Both the position numbers and the translations under genes were made by a program. Positions 1 through 6,953 of a stretch of 13,518 bases of DNA are shown piece by piece. The notes below the pieces were generated by a model, which saw only the letters and a program-made list of their open reading frames with translations, was not told where the DNA came from and searched no databases. The DNA comes from Bacillota bacterium (lineage in GTDB: Bacteria > Bacillota > Clostridia > Lachnospirales > Lachnospiraceae), in assembly GCA_023415595.1 (NCBI GenBank), contig JAEZJW010000021.1, positions 1-13,518 on the forward strand, read 5' to 3'. How positions within the stretch are numbered: position 1 is the first letter of the stretch; each line of letters opens with the position of its first letter.

Positions 1-2
1 GG

Positions 3-272
3 ACTAAGCTGACCGGTGAATTAGGATTGGCTGGATTAACGAATGAAATTGAGCTATTCAATACTTACGGCAGTAGGGATGTCTTACAGTATTACGGCGA
101 TATCTTAAGTGCGCTGAATGAGTACAATATATCCTGGAATGCGACTATATTGAAGAATATTATTGATGCAAAGAATTGGGGTCGATACGGAGTAAAACCT
201 GTCACCTATGGTAGCAAAGGACAGTATTCATTGGATTTGGAACTTCTTAAACTGCTGCAGAGTCACCAGTAG
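3..272 (+). CDS. C-terminal end of a probable glycoside hydrolase (GH5 cellulase-like), truncated by window start
   Basis: The reading frame is open from the first complete codon at base 3 to a TAG at 270-272, so only about 89 C-terminal residues are visible and the real start lies upstream. The segment ends with LNEYNISWNATILKNI, then NWGRYG, and finishes LDLELLKLLQSHQ. Aromatic-rich text of this kind, with an 'ISW' strand followed by a 'nWG-Y' turn, resembles the last beta/alpha unit of GH5 (cellulase) barrels, and it would then act on extracellular polysaccharide. No catalytic glutamate falls in the visible part, so the family call rests on this weak tail similarity only. A TTG at 27 could be read as a start but has no ribosome binding site and is better read as internal Leu. 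The gene lies 58 nt upstream of a radical SAM gene on the same strand with no terminator between them. Confidence 0.5.
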   Translation, partial: TKLTGELGLAGLTNEIELFNTYGSRDVLQYYGDILSALNEYNISWNATILKNIIDAKNWGRYGVKPVTYGSKGQYSLDLELLKLLQSHQ

Positions 273-330
273 AAAATTGCAGATAAGTGAAAAGATTCCG
301 GTCTATGCGATTTGTTAAGGAGTACAGTGA

Positions 331-1206
331 GTGAGAAGATTTAAAAAAATATATATTGAAATAACAAATGTATGCAATCTTTGTTGTGATTTTTGCCCGC
401 AAACGCGAAGAAGTCCGGAATTTATGAGTACGGATATGTTCAGTAGAATATTGGATCAAATAAAAGCACATACAGAGCATATATATCTTCATGTCAAAGG
501 CGAACCTCTTCTTCATCCGGAACTAGATAAATTTTTAGATATATCCTATGAGAAAGGATTTAAAGTTAATTTAACGACGAATGGAACTCTGATTAATAAG
601 GTGAAGGATATGCTTTTATCAAAGCCTGCACTGAGGCAGATAAACTTCTCACTCCATAGTTTTGATGGTAATGAAGGAAGACAGAACAAAGACGATTATA
701 TGAATAATATATTGTCTTTAACAAAGGAAGCCTTGCTTAAGACGGAGATGATCATAACCTTACGATTTTGGAATTATGAAGAAGACAATCTCACAAATTT
801 AGAGAAAAAGATCAACGATAGGATGCTGGTTACAATAGAGGAAGAGTTCAATCTAAAGGATAGAATAGCTGAGAAAGTCTTGCCGGAGAGAGGAATAAAA
901 ATAGCTGACAGAGTATACCTGAATCAAGCTCGGCAATTTCAATGGCCCGATTTAAATGAGAAGGAAGACGATGGGAAAGGCTTTTGTTATGGACTTCGTA
1001 ATCAGATCGCTATACTGGTTGATGGAACAGTGATACCTTGCTGTTTGGATGGGGAGGGAGTTATTGCCTTAGGAAATATAAATACATCTCATTTTTCGGA
1101 AATAATTAAAAGTAAAAGAGCTTATAGTATTTTAAATGGTTTTTCAAGAAGAGAAGTTGTTGAGGAGCTCTGCAAAAAATGTGGTTATAGAAAAAGGTTT
1201 GAATAA
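331..1206 (+). CDS. Radical SAM protein with C-terminal SPASM/twitch-like cysteine cluster
   Basis: A 291-residue radical SAM protein. The N-terminus carries the CxxxCxxC motif (C15, C19, C22 in NVCNLCCDFC) that binds the 4Fe-4S cluster used to cleave S-adenosylmethionine. It is followed by the GEP motif (K56-G57-E58-P59) and an LTTNG strand, both typical of the partial TIM barrel. The C-terminal 75 residues hold C219, then VDGTVIPCC (C237, C238), a GN turn at 248-249, and C281/C284 in CKKCGY. This fits a SPASM or single-cluster 'twitch' auxiliary domain, with fewer cysteines than the full seven. The start is GTG at 331, with AAGGAG at 317-322 eight bases before it. Such enzymes modify peptides or small substrates, but the substrate cannot be read from sequence and no obvious precursor-peptide gene lies nearby. 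It sits between a probable glycosidase and a secreted beta-helix protein, probably in one operon. Confidence 0.85.
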   Translation: MRRFKKIYIEITNVCNLCCDFCPQTRRSPEFMSTDMFSRILDQIKAHTEHIYLHVKGEPLLHPELDKFLDISYEKGFKVNLTTNGTLINKVKDMLLSKPALRQINFSLHSFDGNEGRQNKDDYMNNILSLTKEALLKTEMIITLRFWNYEEDNLTNLEKKINDRMLVTIEEEFNLKDRIAEKVLPERGIKIADRVYLNQARQFQWPDLNEKEDDGKGFCYGLRNQIAILVDGTVIPCCLDGEGVIALGNINTSHFSEIIKSKRAYSILNGFSRREVVEELCKKCGYRKRFE

Positions 1207-1265
1207 AATAAAAACTTAAGATCTTTCTGCAAGTAGGTGAAGCCATGTATGGGGGAAGAAGCATT

Positions 1266-3638
1266 ATGAAAAGTTATCAAAAAATTGTATCCTTAATAAT
1301 GACTGTTTTATTTTTATTTTCAATTGCATCCGATTCATCATTTGCCGCAAGTGTAAAGATTATTTCCATAAAAGATTTAGGTGTAACGGTATTTGAAAAT
1401 AATCGATATACTCCTCCGAAAACGGTTGTCGCTACTATGAGTAATAAAACTTCCCAAAAGGTTTCAGTCAAATGGAGTCCCCAAACTGTTACAACGATAA
1501 ATGCCGGAACCTTTGTTTACAAAGGAACTGTCAAGGGATACGATAAGAAGGTTTTGCTGACGGTAAAGGTTATAGCAATGGACAAAGAAGTGCAGCGTGC
1601 CATCTACTATGGCTTCGTTCCCAAGGAGTTACAGAATGATTTTGATAAACCTATCACCTACGCTGAGTTTTGCAGGATGCTTACTAACTACGTATCTCTT
1701 TATGATAAGCAGCTTATTCCTAAATGGCAAAAGGTTGCTGCGCTGGCGCTTAAATCTAATCAGAAAATGCAACGGGACGACGGTATGCTGGCTATTCTGT
1801 ATGCCGCTCAGATTACGGACATGGTCTATCATAACGGTAACGCCATGAACCTGGAACCATTCCTCGGGGAGGATGGCGTGCATAACAGTGTTGGCTGGTG
1901 GGACGGCGTCAAGTGGGACTATCCCCTGTTCCCCGGTTGGGACAAAAAATGGTATAGCCCGATGGAACACAAACTTATGGACTATAACTATATGCAAGCC
2001 GCTTGCTATTTTGCAACCAGACAACCGTCCTTTGTTGATGGTTCCCCTTTATTGGACTTTGATAAAAATGGTCTGATACATTTTGGTGACGACTTCACGC
2101 GCGAGGCGGCTATCAAGACGGTACTTCGTCTTTATGAGAGTGATTGGGAAGTAGCTGCAAAGGTGGATTATTCAAAGTGGTGCAGTGAAAAGAGTCTTAC
2201 TTATATTAAGCAAATCGATGCGCGACGTAATGAAATTCTTGAAACCTCCACGAATATCACCTATACCGGTACGGCCTATTACGTCTCTAATCGTGGAAAT
2301 GATACAAACGATGGAAAGACACCTGCTACCGCGTGGGCAACAATAGATAAGGTCAATAACGAAAGCCTAAGCTCCGGTGACGCTGTGTTCTTCGAGCGGG
2401 GCGGCATATGGCGAGGCACAAGTTTTCTCTGCCAGAAGGGAATAATCTATTCTGCTTACGGGGAGGGTGACAAGCCTCTCTTTACTTTGTCGCCTGAGGA
2501 CGGTGCGGACAAAAGCAAGTGGAAACTATATTACGAGGGCACCAAGGGTGAAAAAATATGGAGGTTTTACCGGGATATGAATGACTGTGGCAACCTCTAT
2601 TTTAATGAAGGAGAAAGCTGGGCGTATAAGGTTGCTCCACATTGGCGCTATGGACGATGGATGAACACCGACGGTACGGAATTTAACATAAAGAAGCAGC
2701 TGGACCGTAATCATGCATTCTTTTCCTGTGTCGACAGTGGTCTGCCAAAAACAAATAAGGTGGAATATATCTGGTATCCTGATATAATCACAGAGGGGCC
2801 GCTCTATTTCCGATGTGACGAAGGAAATCCCGGAGAAGTATTTGATTCCATCGAATTCGGTTGTATGACGAAGGGGGAAAGTGTCGCTTTAATGGCACTA
2901 CAAGATGGTTGCACAGCAGACAATCTCAGCATCCGTTACGTCGGAATGCAAGGGATTATTCCCGGAAGCTCGGATAGTACAATCCAAAACTGCGATATCG
3001 GATGGTGTGGTGGTGCGATGCTTTCGGATAACGGGAATGAATTATTTGCACCAGGCAAAGATATGGTAAATAATGCAGGAGGTGCTGTATCACTTCGAGG
3101 AAAGAACAATGCAATTACCGGAAACTATATTCATGATACATTTCAGGAAGGAGTAACACTTGAGAATGATTGTGACGGGCCACAGCACAATAATATTGTC
3201 AGCAAAAATCTGATAGAGCGGACTTACAATGGTATTTTATTAGTGCATTTTGATATGGATGAAAATGCAGAACCCTTCTGGAATGATGTCGATATATCAG
3301 ATAATATTGTTGCAATGAGTGGTTTTAATTGGGGCAATACGCAGAGTACCCAAGCTGATCCGACAGGATCCGGGTTGCAATTGTCGGACTATCCCAATAC
3401 AAATAGAAATCTCAATATTCACAATAATTTGTTCTTCGGCTGTTACGGTGCCCTGCTCAACTGCCATATACCCGACAAAAACCTACCGAAAGTTTATGAG
3501 AATACGTTTTGCACGCTAACGATGAGCTCCTGTCCGGTCTCCGGCAGAGACAATATCCAATACCCTGTTGGGCAGGCTCAGAAGTTCATTAACGAGAAAT
3601 TCGGTAACAAAACCAATAAGATCATAGTGGTAAATTAA
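1266..3638 (+). CDS. Exported Ig-like / SLH-like / parallel beta-helix surface protein
   Basis: About 790 residues, predicted to be exported and wall-associated. Residues 1-28 form a signal peptide: Lys-containing start, hydrophobic core LIMTVLFLFSIA, and cleavage near FAA-S. Residues about 30-103 look like a bacterial Ig-like domain ending GTVKGYDKKVLLTVKV. Residues about 108-295 resemble degenerate S-layer homology repeats (YYGFVPKELQ...ITYAEFCRML; FTREAAIKTVLRLYE), suggesting cell-wall attachment. From about 338 (YYVSNRGNDTNDGKTPATAWATI) to the end it is a pectate-lyase-like right-handed beta-helix of the DUF1565/polysaccharide-lyase type, with repeated N-N-I turns. No catalytic site could be assigned, so a lyase, a carbohydrate-binding role or a purely structural role are all possible. 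ATG 1266 is chosen because GGGGGAAG (1251-1258) lies eight bases upstream and it places the signal peptide at the N-terminus. The in-frame ATG at 1245 would add seven unneeded residues. Confidence 0.8.
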   Translation: MKSYQKIVSLIMTVLFLFSIASDSSFAASVKIISIKDLGVTVFENNRYTPPKTVVATMSNKTSQKVSVKWSPQTVTTINAGTFVYKGTVKGYDKKVLLTVKVIAMDKEVQRAIYYGFVPKELQNDFDKPITYAEFCRMLTNYVSLYDKQLIPKWQKVAALALKSNQKMQRDDGMLAILYAAQITDMVYHNGNAMNLEPFLGEDGVHNSVGWWDGVKWDYPLFPGWDKKWYSPMEHKLMDYNYMQAACYFATRQPSFVDGSPLLDFDKNGLIHFGDDFTREAAIKTVLRLYESDWEVAAKVDYSKWCSEKSLTYIKQIDARRNEILETSTNITYTGTAYYVSNRGNDTNDGKTPATAWATIDKVNNESLSSGDAVFFERGGIWRGTSFLCQKGIIYSAYGEGDKPLFTLSPEDGADKSKWKLYYEGTKGEKIWRFYRDMNDCGNLYFNEGESWAYKVAPHWRYGRWMNTDGTEFNIKKQLDRNHAFFSCVDSGLPKTNKVEYIWYPDIITEGPLYFRCDEGNPGEVFDSIEFGCMTKGESVALMALQDGCTADNLSIRYVGMQGIIPGSSDSTIQNCDIGWCGGAMLSDNGNELFAPGKDMVNNAGGAVSLRGKNNAITGNYIHDTFQEGVTLENDCDGPQHNNIVSKNLIERTYNGILLVHFDMDENAEPFWNDVDISDNIVAMSGFNWGNTQSTQADPTGSGLQLSDYPNTNRNLNIHNNLFFGCYGALLNCHIPDKNLPKVYENTFCTLTMSSCPVSGRDNIQYPVGQAQKFINEKFGNKTNKIIVVN

Positions 3639-3660
3639 CCGTCAACATCCTACTGCCCCT

Positions 3661-3702
3661 GAAAAAGAAACGCCTTATAACTCATGGTTATAGGGCGTTT
3701 TT
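3661..3702. terminator. Bidirectional intrinsic terminator between convergent genes
   Basis: An 11-bp stem pairs 3671-3681 with 3687-3697, with one G-U pair and the five-base loop TCATG. It is followed by TTTTT at 3698-3702 for plus-strand transcripts. On the other side GAAAAAGAAA (3661-3670) gives a U-rich tail for minus-strand transcripts. It lies between the beta-helix gene stop (3638) and the kinase stop (3709), so it can end both convergent operons. Confidence 0.88.
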
Positions 3703-3708
3703 GCGTCA

Positions 3709-5022
3709 TTATTGGGTGGTCAAAGGGCATGTATTCTTACCCAGGGGCAGCATAAGCTGCATGATGAATACCCCTGCCTCTGTTTCAAAGGAGTATAATC
3801 CCCCATGGCGTTCTACAATGGCGACCATACTCTTAATTCCGAAGCCATGTCCGGCTTCCTTATTCTTTGATTTGGGCAAGTCGCCCTCCATATCAATCGT
3901 TCCCTCATATGCATTTTCTGTGGAAATTACCAATTTGCCACCGTTGACAACAGCATGGATATAGACTTTACGAAGTTTCTCTTCCTCCACCTGTACAGCT
4001 GCGTTAATGGCATTCTCCAGTGCATTGGACAGCAGGGCGCAAAGTTCGGTGTCGTTCACATCAAGTTCTGCAGGGAGTTTGACATCTGCCTGCAGTGTAA
4101 TCTGTGCCAATCTTGCCTTATTTTCAAAGCTGGATAAGATCAGATTAACAGTTTCATTTTCGCAATATCGTATCGGGGTCAGTGCATCAATAGCAGCTTC
4201 TGTACTGGTAAGATACTCTTTGATTTTCTTAATATCACCATCCGCTGCAAAGCCTCCAATCAGCGACAGGTGATGGCGCATATCGTGGCGATAAATCACT
4301 GTGTTGCTTTGCATCTGGCGCATTGCAGCAAGCTCCACCCGGGCATGCTGGAATTGGGAAGCAAAAATGTCCCTCTCCCGCTGGGCCTTGGCTTGCTTTT
4401 GAGATTCATTGAAATATAGAAGAACAAAAATCAAGTAAAAGGTACATATTACAGAAGGGGTAAATTGTACTGCTTCACGGGCACCGGAATATAGCAGATT
4501 CGTGTAGATGGTAGTAGCATAGTCAAACAGGTAGTACAAAAGAGGTACCGCGCCAAAGAGCAGGCAGGAGCGTGTTGAACGTTCCATTAATTGTATTACT
4601 GAGCCGGCCACGTATTTTTTGAGAAAATATAACACAACAATCATAGCAACAAAGTAACCAATATGATCGGCATAACGGCTGCCGGTAATCGCTGCCATCA
4701 TGGAGCCAAACCATTTAGGTATCTGGCAGCAAAGATAGGTTGTCAGTACACTGCTGGCAGAAATTAGCCACGACCGCTTAAAATATAGGACAAGGAATGC
4801 AATCGATGGCAAATGCGTAATAAAAGGGTATAGTTTCATCGTAATTTGTAACCCAAACATCTGCCAGCAGAGTATTTGAATTATAAGTATAAAGACATAA
4901 AAAAAAGTGACTGCCAGTTTGCCTTCGCGTGTACGTTGTACTCCGGCAAAAAGAAGAAACACCGCTACACCGAACAACAAAACAATGCCGGAGCGAAATA
5001 GTATAATAATGGTATCTATCAC
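3709..5022 (-). CDS. Sensor histidine kinase, GHKL type (AgrC/VirS-like)
   Basis: A 437-residue membrane sensor kinase. The first 205 residues are strongly hydrophobic, with about six to seven membrane segments (near 5-27, 35-57, 66-82, 85-103, 118-136, 152-172 and 187-205). There is no large extracellular or PAS domain, as in AgrC-type peptide-pheromone sensors. A linker/coiled coil (205-240) leads to the H-box YRHDMRHH with phospho-acceptor His246. The N-box LLSNALENAIN follows (N333, N337), and then the G-box GHGFGIKSM (391-399) of the GHKL ATPase fold (HATPase_c_5). The start is GTG at 5022-5020, with GGAGGG seven bases upstream. This GTG overlaps the TGA stop of the response regulator gene (GTGA, 5019-5022), so the two are translationally coupled partners. 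No agrB/agrD pair is present in the window, so the signal is unknown. Transcription ends at the hairpin at 3671-3697. Confidence 0.93.
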   Translation of the reverse strand: MIDTIIILFRSGIVLLFGVAVFLLFAGVQRTREGKLAVTFFYVFILIIQILCWQMFGLQITMKLYPFITHLPSIAFLVLYFKRSWLISASSVLTTYLCCQIPKWFGSMMAAITGSRYADHIGYFVAMIVVLYFLKKYVAGSVIQLMERSTRSCLLFGAVPLLYYLFDYATTIYTNLLYSGAREAVQFTPSVICTFYLIFVLLYFNESQKQAKAQRERDIFASQFQHARVELAAMRQMQSNTVIYRHDMRHHLSLIGGFAADGDIKKIKEYLTSTEAAIDALTPIRYCENETVNLILSSFENKARLAQITLQADVKLPAELDVNDTELCALLSNALENAINAAVQVEEEKLRKVYIHAVVNGGKLVISTENAYEGTIDMEGDLPKSKNKEAGHGFGIKSMVAIVERHGGLYSFETEAGVFIMQLMLPLGKNTCPLTTQ

Positions 5023-5750
5023 AGGCGATCCCTCCGTTCATTTGGTGACAGCAGATATTTCATATATGCAGCTTTCGCATTCGAAAAGGCATCCCTTGCT
5101 ACGGGCACTGTTTTGCCCATAATGGTAGCAAAGCCATTCTTATTAAGTTCGGTCACCTGTCGCAGGTTCACCACATAAGAACGGTGAGGCTTATAAAAAT
5201 ACGGGTCAGACAGCAAGTCACTTTCGTAATCGGCAAGGTAGCCATAGGCTTCCCGCACCTCATTGTTTGCAAGGACAAACTTTACTGAGCGGTTTATAAC
5301 TTCCACATATACAATTTGTGAAAAGGGAAGCCTTACGATACCGCTTCCGGTCTTCAGAGTCAGATACGAATCCTCCTGTGTAAACCTGGTAAGCTGCTTG
5401 CTAATGGAAGGGAATATCTCATCCTTACAAGCGGGCTTCATGATATAATCCTTGGCACCTACGCGGTAGCTCTCCACCGCAAACTCACGGGAGGAGGTAA
5501 GGAAAATAATAGGAATATCATTATCCGAACCGCGGATTTCTTTCGCAGCCTCCATACCTGTAACACCCGGCATCAGGATGTCCAAAAGCAATAAATCAAA
5601 TCGCCTCACTCTCATAGTCTCTATCAGCTCAGTGGCGCTGTGAAAGGCTTCATAGGTAACTGAACTGTCTAACTCCCTGCAGTAATCCTCCAGCAAAGAG
5701 GAAATACGGGAAAGCTCGTCTAAATTGTCATCACAAACAGCTATATGCAT
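5019..5750 (-). CDS. LytTR-family response regulator
   Basis: A 243-residue cytoplasmic two-component regulator. Residues 1-120 form the receiver domain, with acidic pair D7/D8, phospho-acceptor Asp57 in LLLLDILMP, Thr85 and Lys105 (IMKP). Residues about 129-235 form a LytTR DNA-binding domain, with FSQIVYVEVINRSVKF and the YFYKPHRSYVVNLRQV segment typical of the family. Such regulators bind pairs of direct repeats about 21-22 bp apart. Start choice: the frame extends to a TTG at 5765, but GGAGGGG (5757-5763) overlaps that position and works as the ribosome binding site. It lies six bases from ATG 5750, giving MHIAVCDDN, the usual N-terminus of the family. A second ATG at 5756 is too close to it. 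The gene is first in an operon with the sensor kinase, with a 4-nt overlap. A promoter candidate (5788-5816) and a repeat array (5830-5863) lie just upstream, so autoregulation is plausible. Confidence 0.93.
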   Translation of the reverse strand: MHIAVCDDNLDELSRISSLLEDYCRELDSSVTYEAFHSATELIETMRVRRFDLLLLDILMPGVTGMEAAKEIRGSDNDIPIIFLTSSREFAVESYRVGAKDYIMKPACKDEIFPSISKQLTRFTQEDSYLTLKTGSGIVRLPFSQIVYVEVINRSVKFVLANNEVREAYGYLADYESDLLSDPYFYKPHRSYVVNLRQVTELNKNGFATIMGKTVPVARDAFSNAKAAYMKYLLSPNERRDRL

Positions 5751-5787
5751 GTCCATCCCCTCCAATTATGTAAAACTATCCAAATAT

Positions 5788-5817
5788 ATTGTAGCATAAA
5801 GTAATAAGAGCTACAAT
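5788..5817. promoter_or_regulatory. Symmetric divergent promoter candidate (8-bp inverted repeat)
   Basis: ATTGTAGC (5788-5795) and GCTACAAT (5810-5817) form a perfect 8-bp inverted repeat with a 14-nt spacer. On the minus strand it reads as -35 TTGTAG (5816-5811), a 17-bp spacer and -10 TACAAT (5793-5788), about 38 bp upstream of the response regulator ATG. On the plus strand the same symmetry gives -35 TTGTAG (5789-5794), 17 bp, and -10 TACAAT (5812-5817), pointing into the operator array. The minus-strand promoter is well supported by position. Plus-strand activity is inference, and the inverted repeat could instead be an operator. Confidence 0.6.
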
Positions 5818-5829
5818 AATCCGAATTAC

Positions 5830-5863
5830 GGTTCGTGCGGTAGGAGACACGATTCGTGCGGTA
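5830..5863 (+). promoter_or_regulatory. 21-bp-period direct-repeat operator, copy A (putative LytTR site)
   Basis: One full unit (5830-5850, core GGTTCGTGCGGTA plus GGAGACAC) is followed by a second core, GATTCGTGCGGTA (5851-5863). The period of 21 bp is two helical turns, the spacing used by LytTR regulators such as AgrA and VirR. The array lies between the response regulator promoter and a plus-strand -10 element. The same cores recur at 8096-8150. Binding by the adjacent regulator is inferred from this layout, not shown. Confidence 0.7.
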
Positions 5864-5888
5864 AACGGTATTTTAGGGTAATATTTGA

Positions 5889-5897
5889 TATTATTAT
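5889..5897 (+). promoter_or_regulatory. -10 region of promoter A (activator-dependent type)
   Basis: Overlapping TATTAT hexamers (5889-5894 and 5892-5897) lie in the sequence ATATTTGATATTATTATG, which is identical in promoter B. The first hexamer begins 26 nt after the last operator core at both loci. No recognisable -35 stands 17 bp upstream (CGGTAT), which fits a promoter needing an activator bound to the repeats. It would transcribe the leader hairpin and the two HD-GYP genes. Confidence 0.55.
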
Positions 5898-5951
5898 GTC
5901 GGGGAATATTGATAAAGATAGAGATTTTACAGTAAGGGGAGGTGATACTGT

Positions 5952-6053
5952 ATGGCAGCAGCCACGCTAAGCTGTTGATTACAGGAATCTGTGTGGCTGC
6001 ATTTTTTCCACTTGGTTTATAAGGAGCTGAATAAGAAATATGCCCTGCATAAA
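5952..6053 (+). pseudogene. Decayed 5' fragment of the membrane-protein gene found intact at 8227
   Basis: GGGGAGGTGA (5936-5945) and ATG 5952 are followed by codons for MAAATLSC and a TGA at 5976. Compared with the gene at 8227 (MTAATLGWFIAGICVTAF), one base is missing near 5975. Past it the frame reads LITGICVAAFF, matching FIAGICVTAF. A second base is missing near 6014, and about ten bases are lost near 6020. Beyond that, 6021-6053 encode KELNKKYALHK, against KELSAKQKSLDT in the intact copy. So roughly the first 39 codons of a duplicated gene survive as a remnant. The first eight codons could still be translated as a short leader peptide. The AAGGAG at 6021 and ATG at 6040 are leftovers of this gene and not the HD-GYP start signals. 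Confidence 0.75.
5958..6007 (+). terminator. Leader terminator-like hairpin (possible attenuator)
   Basis: GCAGCCACGC (5958-5967) pairs with GTGTGGCTGC (5991-6000): ten pairs including one G-U, with a 23-nt loop, followed by A and six T's (6002-6007). It sits inside the gene remnant, between promoter A and the first HD-GYP gene. An eight-codon open frame (5952-5978) covers its 5' arm, so translation could in principle block hairpin formation. The equivalent stretch at 8231-8275 has a mismatched stem and an interrupted T run. The loop is longer than usual, so termination efficiency is uncertain. Confidence 0.6.
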
Positions 6054-6081
6054 GACCGATGAATTAAATAAGGAGAGTAAT

Positions 6082-6921
6082 ATGTTTAGCATAGAAGAGA
6101 CTTATAATCAAACATTAAAAATTTTGCGTAATATTGTGGAAGATATCAGATTTGGGAGACAATTATATTTTATTCCTGCTGAAATGTGCGCCATTCAAAT
6201 TTGTAAATATCTAAATGATGATAAAAATATATTAACATACCTAAACAGTGTTCAGGATAAAAACCCTTATATGTATTCTCATCCAACTAATGTAGCTTTC
6301 CTGTCATTTGTCATTGGAAAGTGGCTGAATTTGGACTATCCAAAACTGGAAAACCTGGTTCGTGCCGGGCTTTTACATGATATCGGGAAAGCAAAGATGA
6401 AAGATAGTCTGCTAAATAAGGCTGATCCATTAACATTAGAAGAGATGGAAAAATTGAAATCTCATCCGGTCATTGGATATAAAATACTAAATAGTGTTAA
6501 CCTATTCGACCCTGAAGTGTTACAGGGCGTTTTGCTCCATCATGAAAGAATGGATGGAACAGGTTATCCCTTGGGGTTGAAGGGAGAAAAGATCAATTTA
6601 TTCAGTAGAATAATAGCTATAGCTGATACATTTGATGCAATTACAGCTACTAGGGCATACAAAGAAAAAAAGTCACCTTTAAAGGCGGTTGAGGAGATAC
6701 AAGCAAATAGCTTCAATCATCTGGACCCATACCTATGTCAGATCTTTGTAAATAATATTATTGACTACTATAATGGCAGAGAGATTCGGCTAAGTAACGA
6801 ACAGATTGGTAATATCGTTTATATCAACCCAATAGAAATAACGAAGCCTTTAGTTCTTTGCGAAGATAAATATCATGATTTGTCGGTAGAAGGTGATATT
6901 GAAGTAGTTGAGATTCTTTAG
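6082..6921 (+). CDS. HD-GYP domain protein (putative c-di-GMP phosphodiesterase), short form
   Basis: A 279-residue cytoplasmic protein. It is predicted to hydrolyse cyclic di-GMP, lowering this second messenger. The metal-binding and signature residues of the HD-GYP family are present: H67 (SHPTNV), H99-D100 (HDIGK), H128 (KSHPVIG), H153-H154, D158-GTGYP (GYP 161-163) and D182 (ADTFDAITATRAY). The last 50 residues (IRLSNEQIGNIVYINP...) match the C-terminal extension of the next gene product. It lacks the roughly 75-residue N-terminal module of its neighbour. ATG 6082 is chosen because AGGAG (6071-6075) lies six bases upstream. The earlier in-frame ATG 6040 falls in a decayed gene fragment and its AAGGAG is 13 bases away. 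The stop (6919-6921) is 32 bp before the next start, indicating an operon. Expression is probably driven by promoter A through the leader hairpin. Confidence 0.88.
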   Translation: MFSIEETYNQTLKILRNIVEDIRFGRQLYFIPAEMCAIQICKYLNDDKNILTYLNSVQDKNPYMYSHPTNVAFLSFVIGKWLNLDYPKLENLVRAGLLHDIGKAKMKDSLLNKADPLTLEEMEKLKSHPVIGYKILNSVNLFDPEVLQGVLLHHERMDGTGYPLGLKGEKINLFSRIIAIADTFDAITATRAYKEKKSPLKAVEEIQANSFNHLDPYLCQIFVNNIIDYYNGREIRLSNEQIGNIVYINPIEITKPLVLCEDKYHDLSVEGDIEVVEIL

Positions 6922-6953
6922 TGCAACTTTACCGTTTTGGAGGAACAAACTGT

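Noticed and set aside
1629..2024. 131-codon minus-strand frame inside the beta-helix gene
   Set aside because: No binding site and no recognisable protein features; it lies wholly opposite a well-supported coding region.
4907..5122. 71-codon plus-strand frame across the kinase/regulator junction
   Set aside because: It is opposite two coupled, clearly recognised genes and has no translation signals.
5751..6081. c-di-GMP riboswitch ahead of the HD-GYP genes
   Set aside because: No GEMM-type conserved core was found here or at 8028-8226; the only structure seen is the terminator-like hairpin.
6040..6081. ATG 6040 as start of the first HD-GYP gene
   Set aside because: Its AAGGAG is 13 bases away and both belong to the decayed copy of the 8227 gene. 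ATG 6082 has a properly spaced binding site and aligns with the HD-GYP paralogue.
6921..6953. GTG 6921 start overlapping the previous stop for the second HD-GYP gene
   Set aside because: There is no ribosome binding site before it, whereas GGAGG at 6939-6943 precedes ATG 6954, and the protein from 6954 begins at the expected domain edge.
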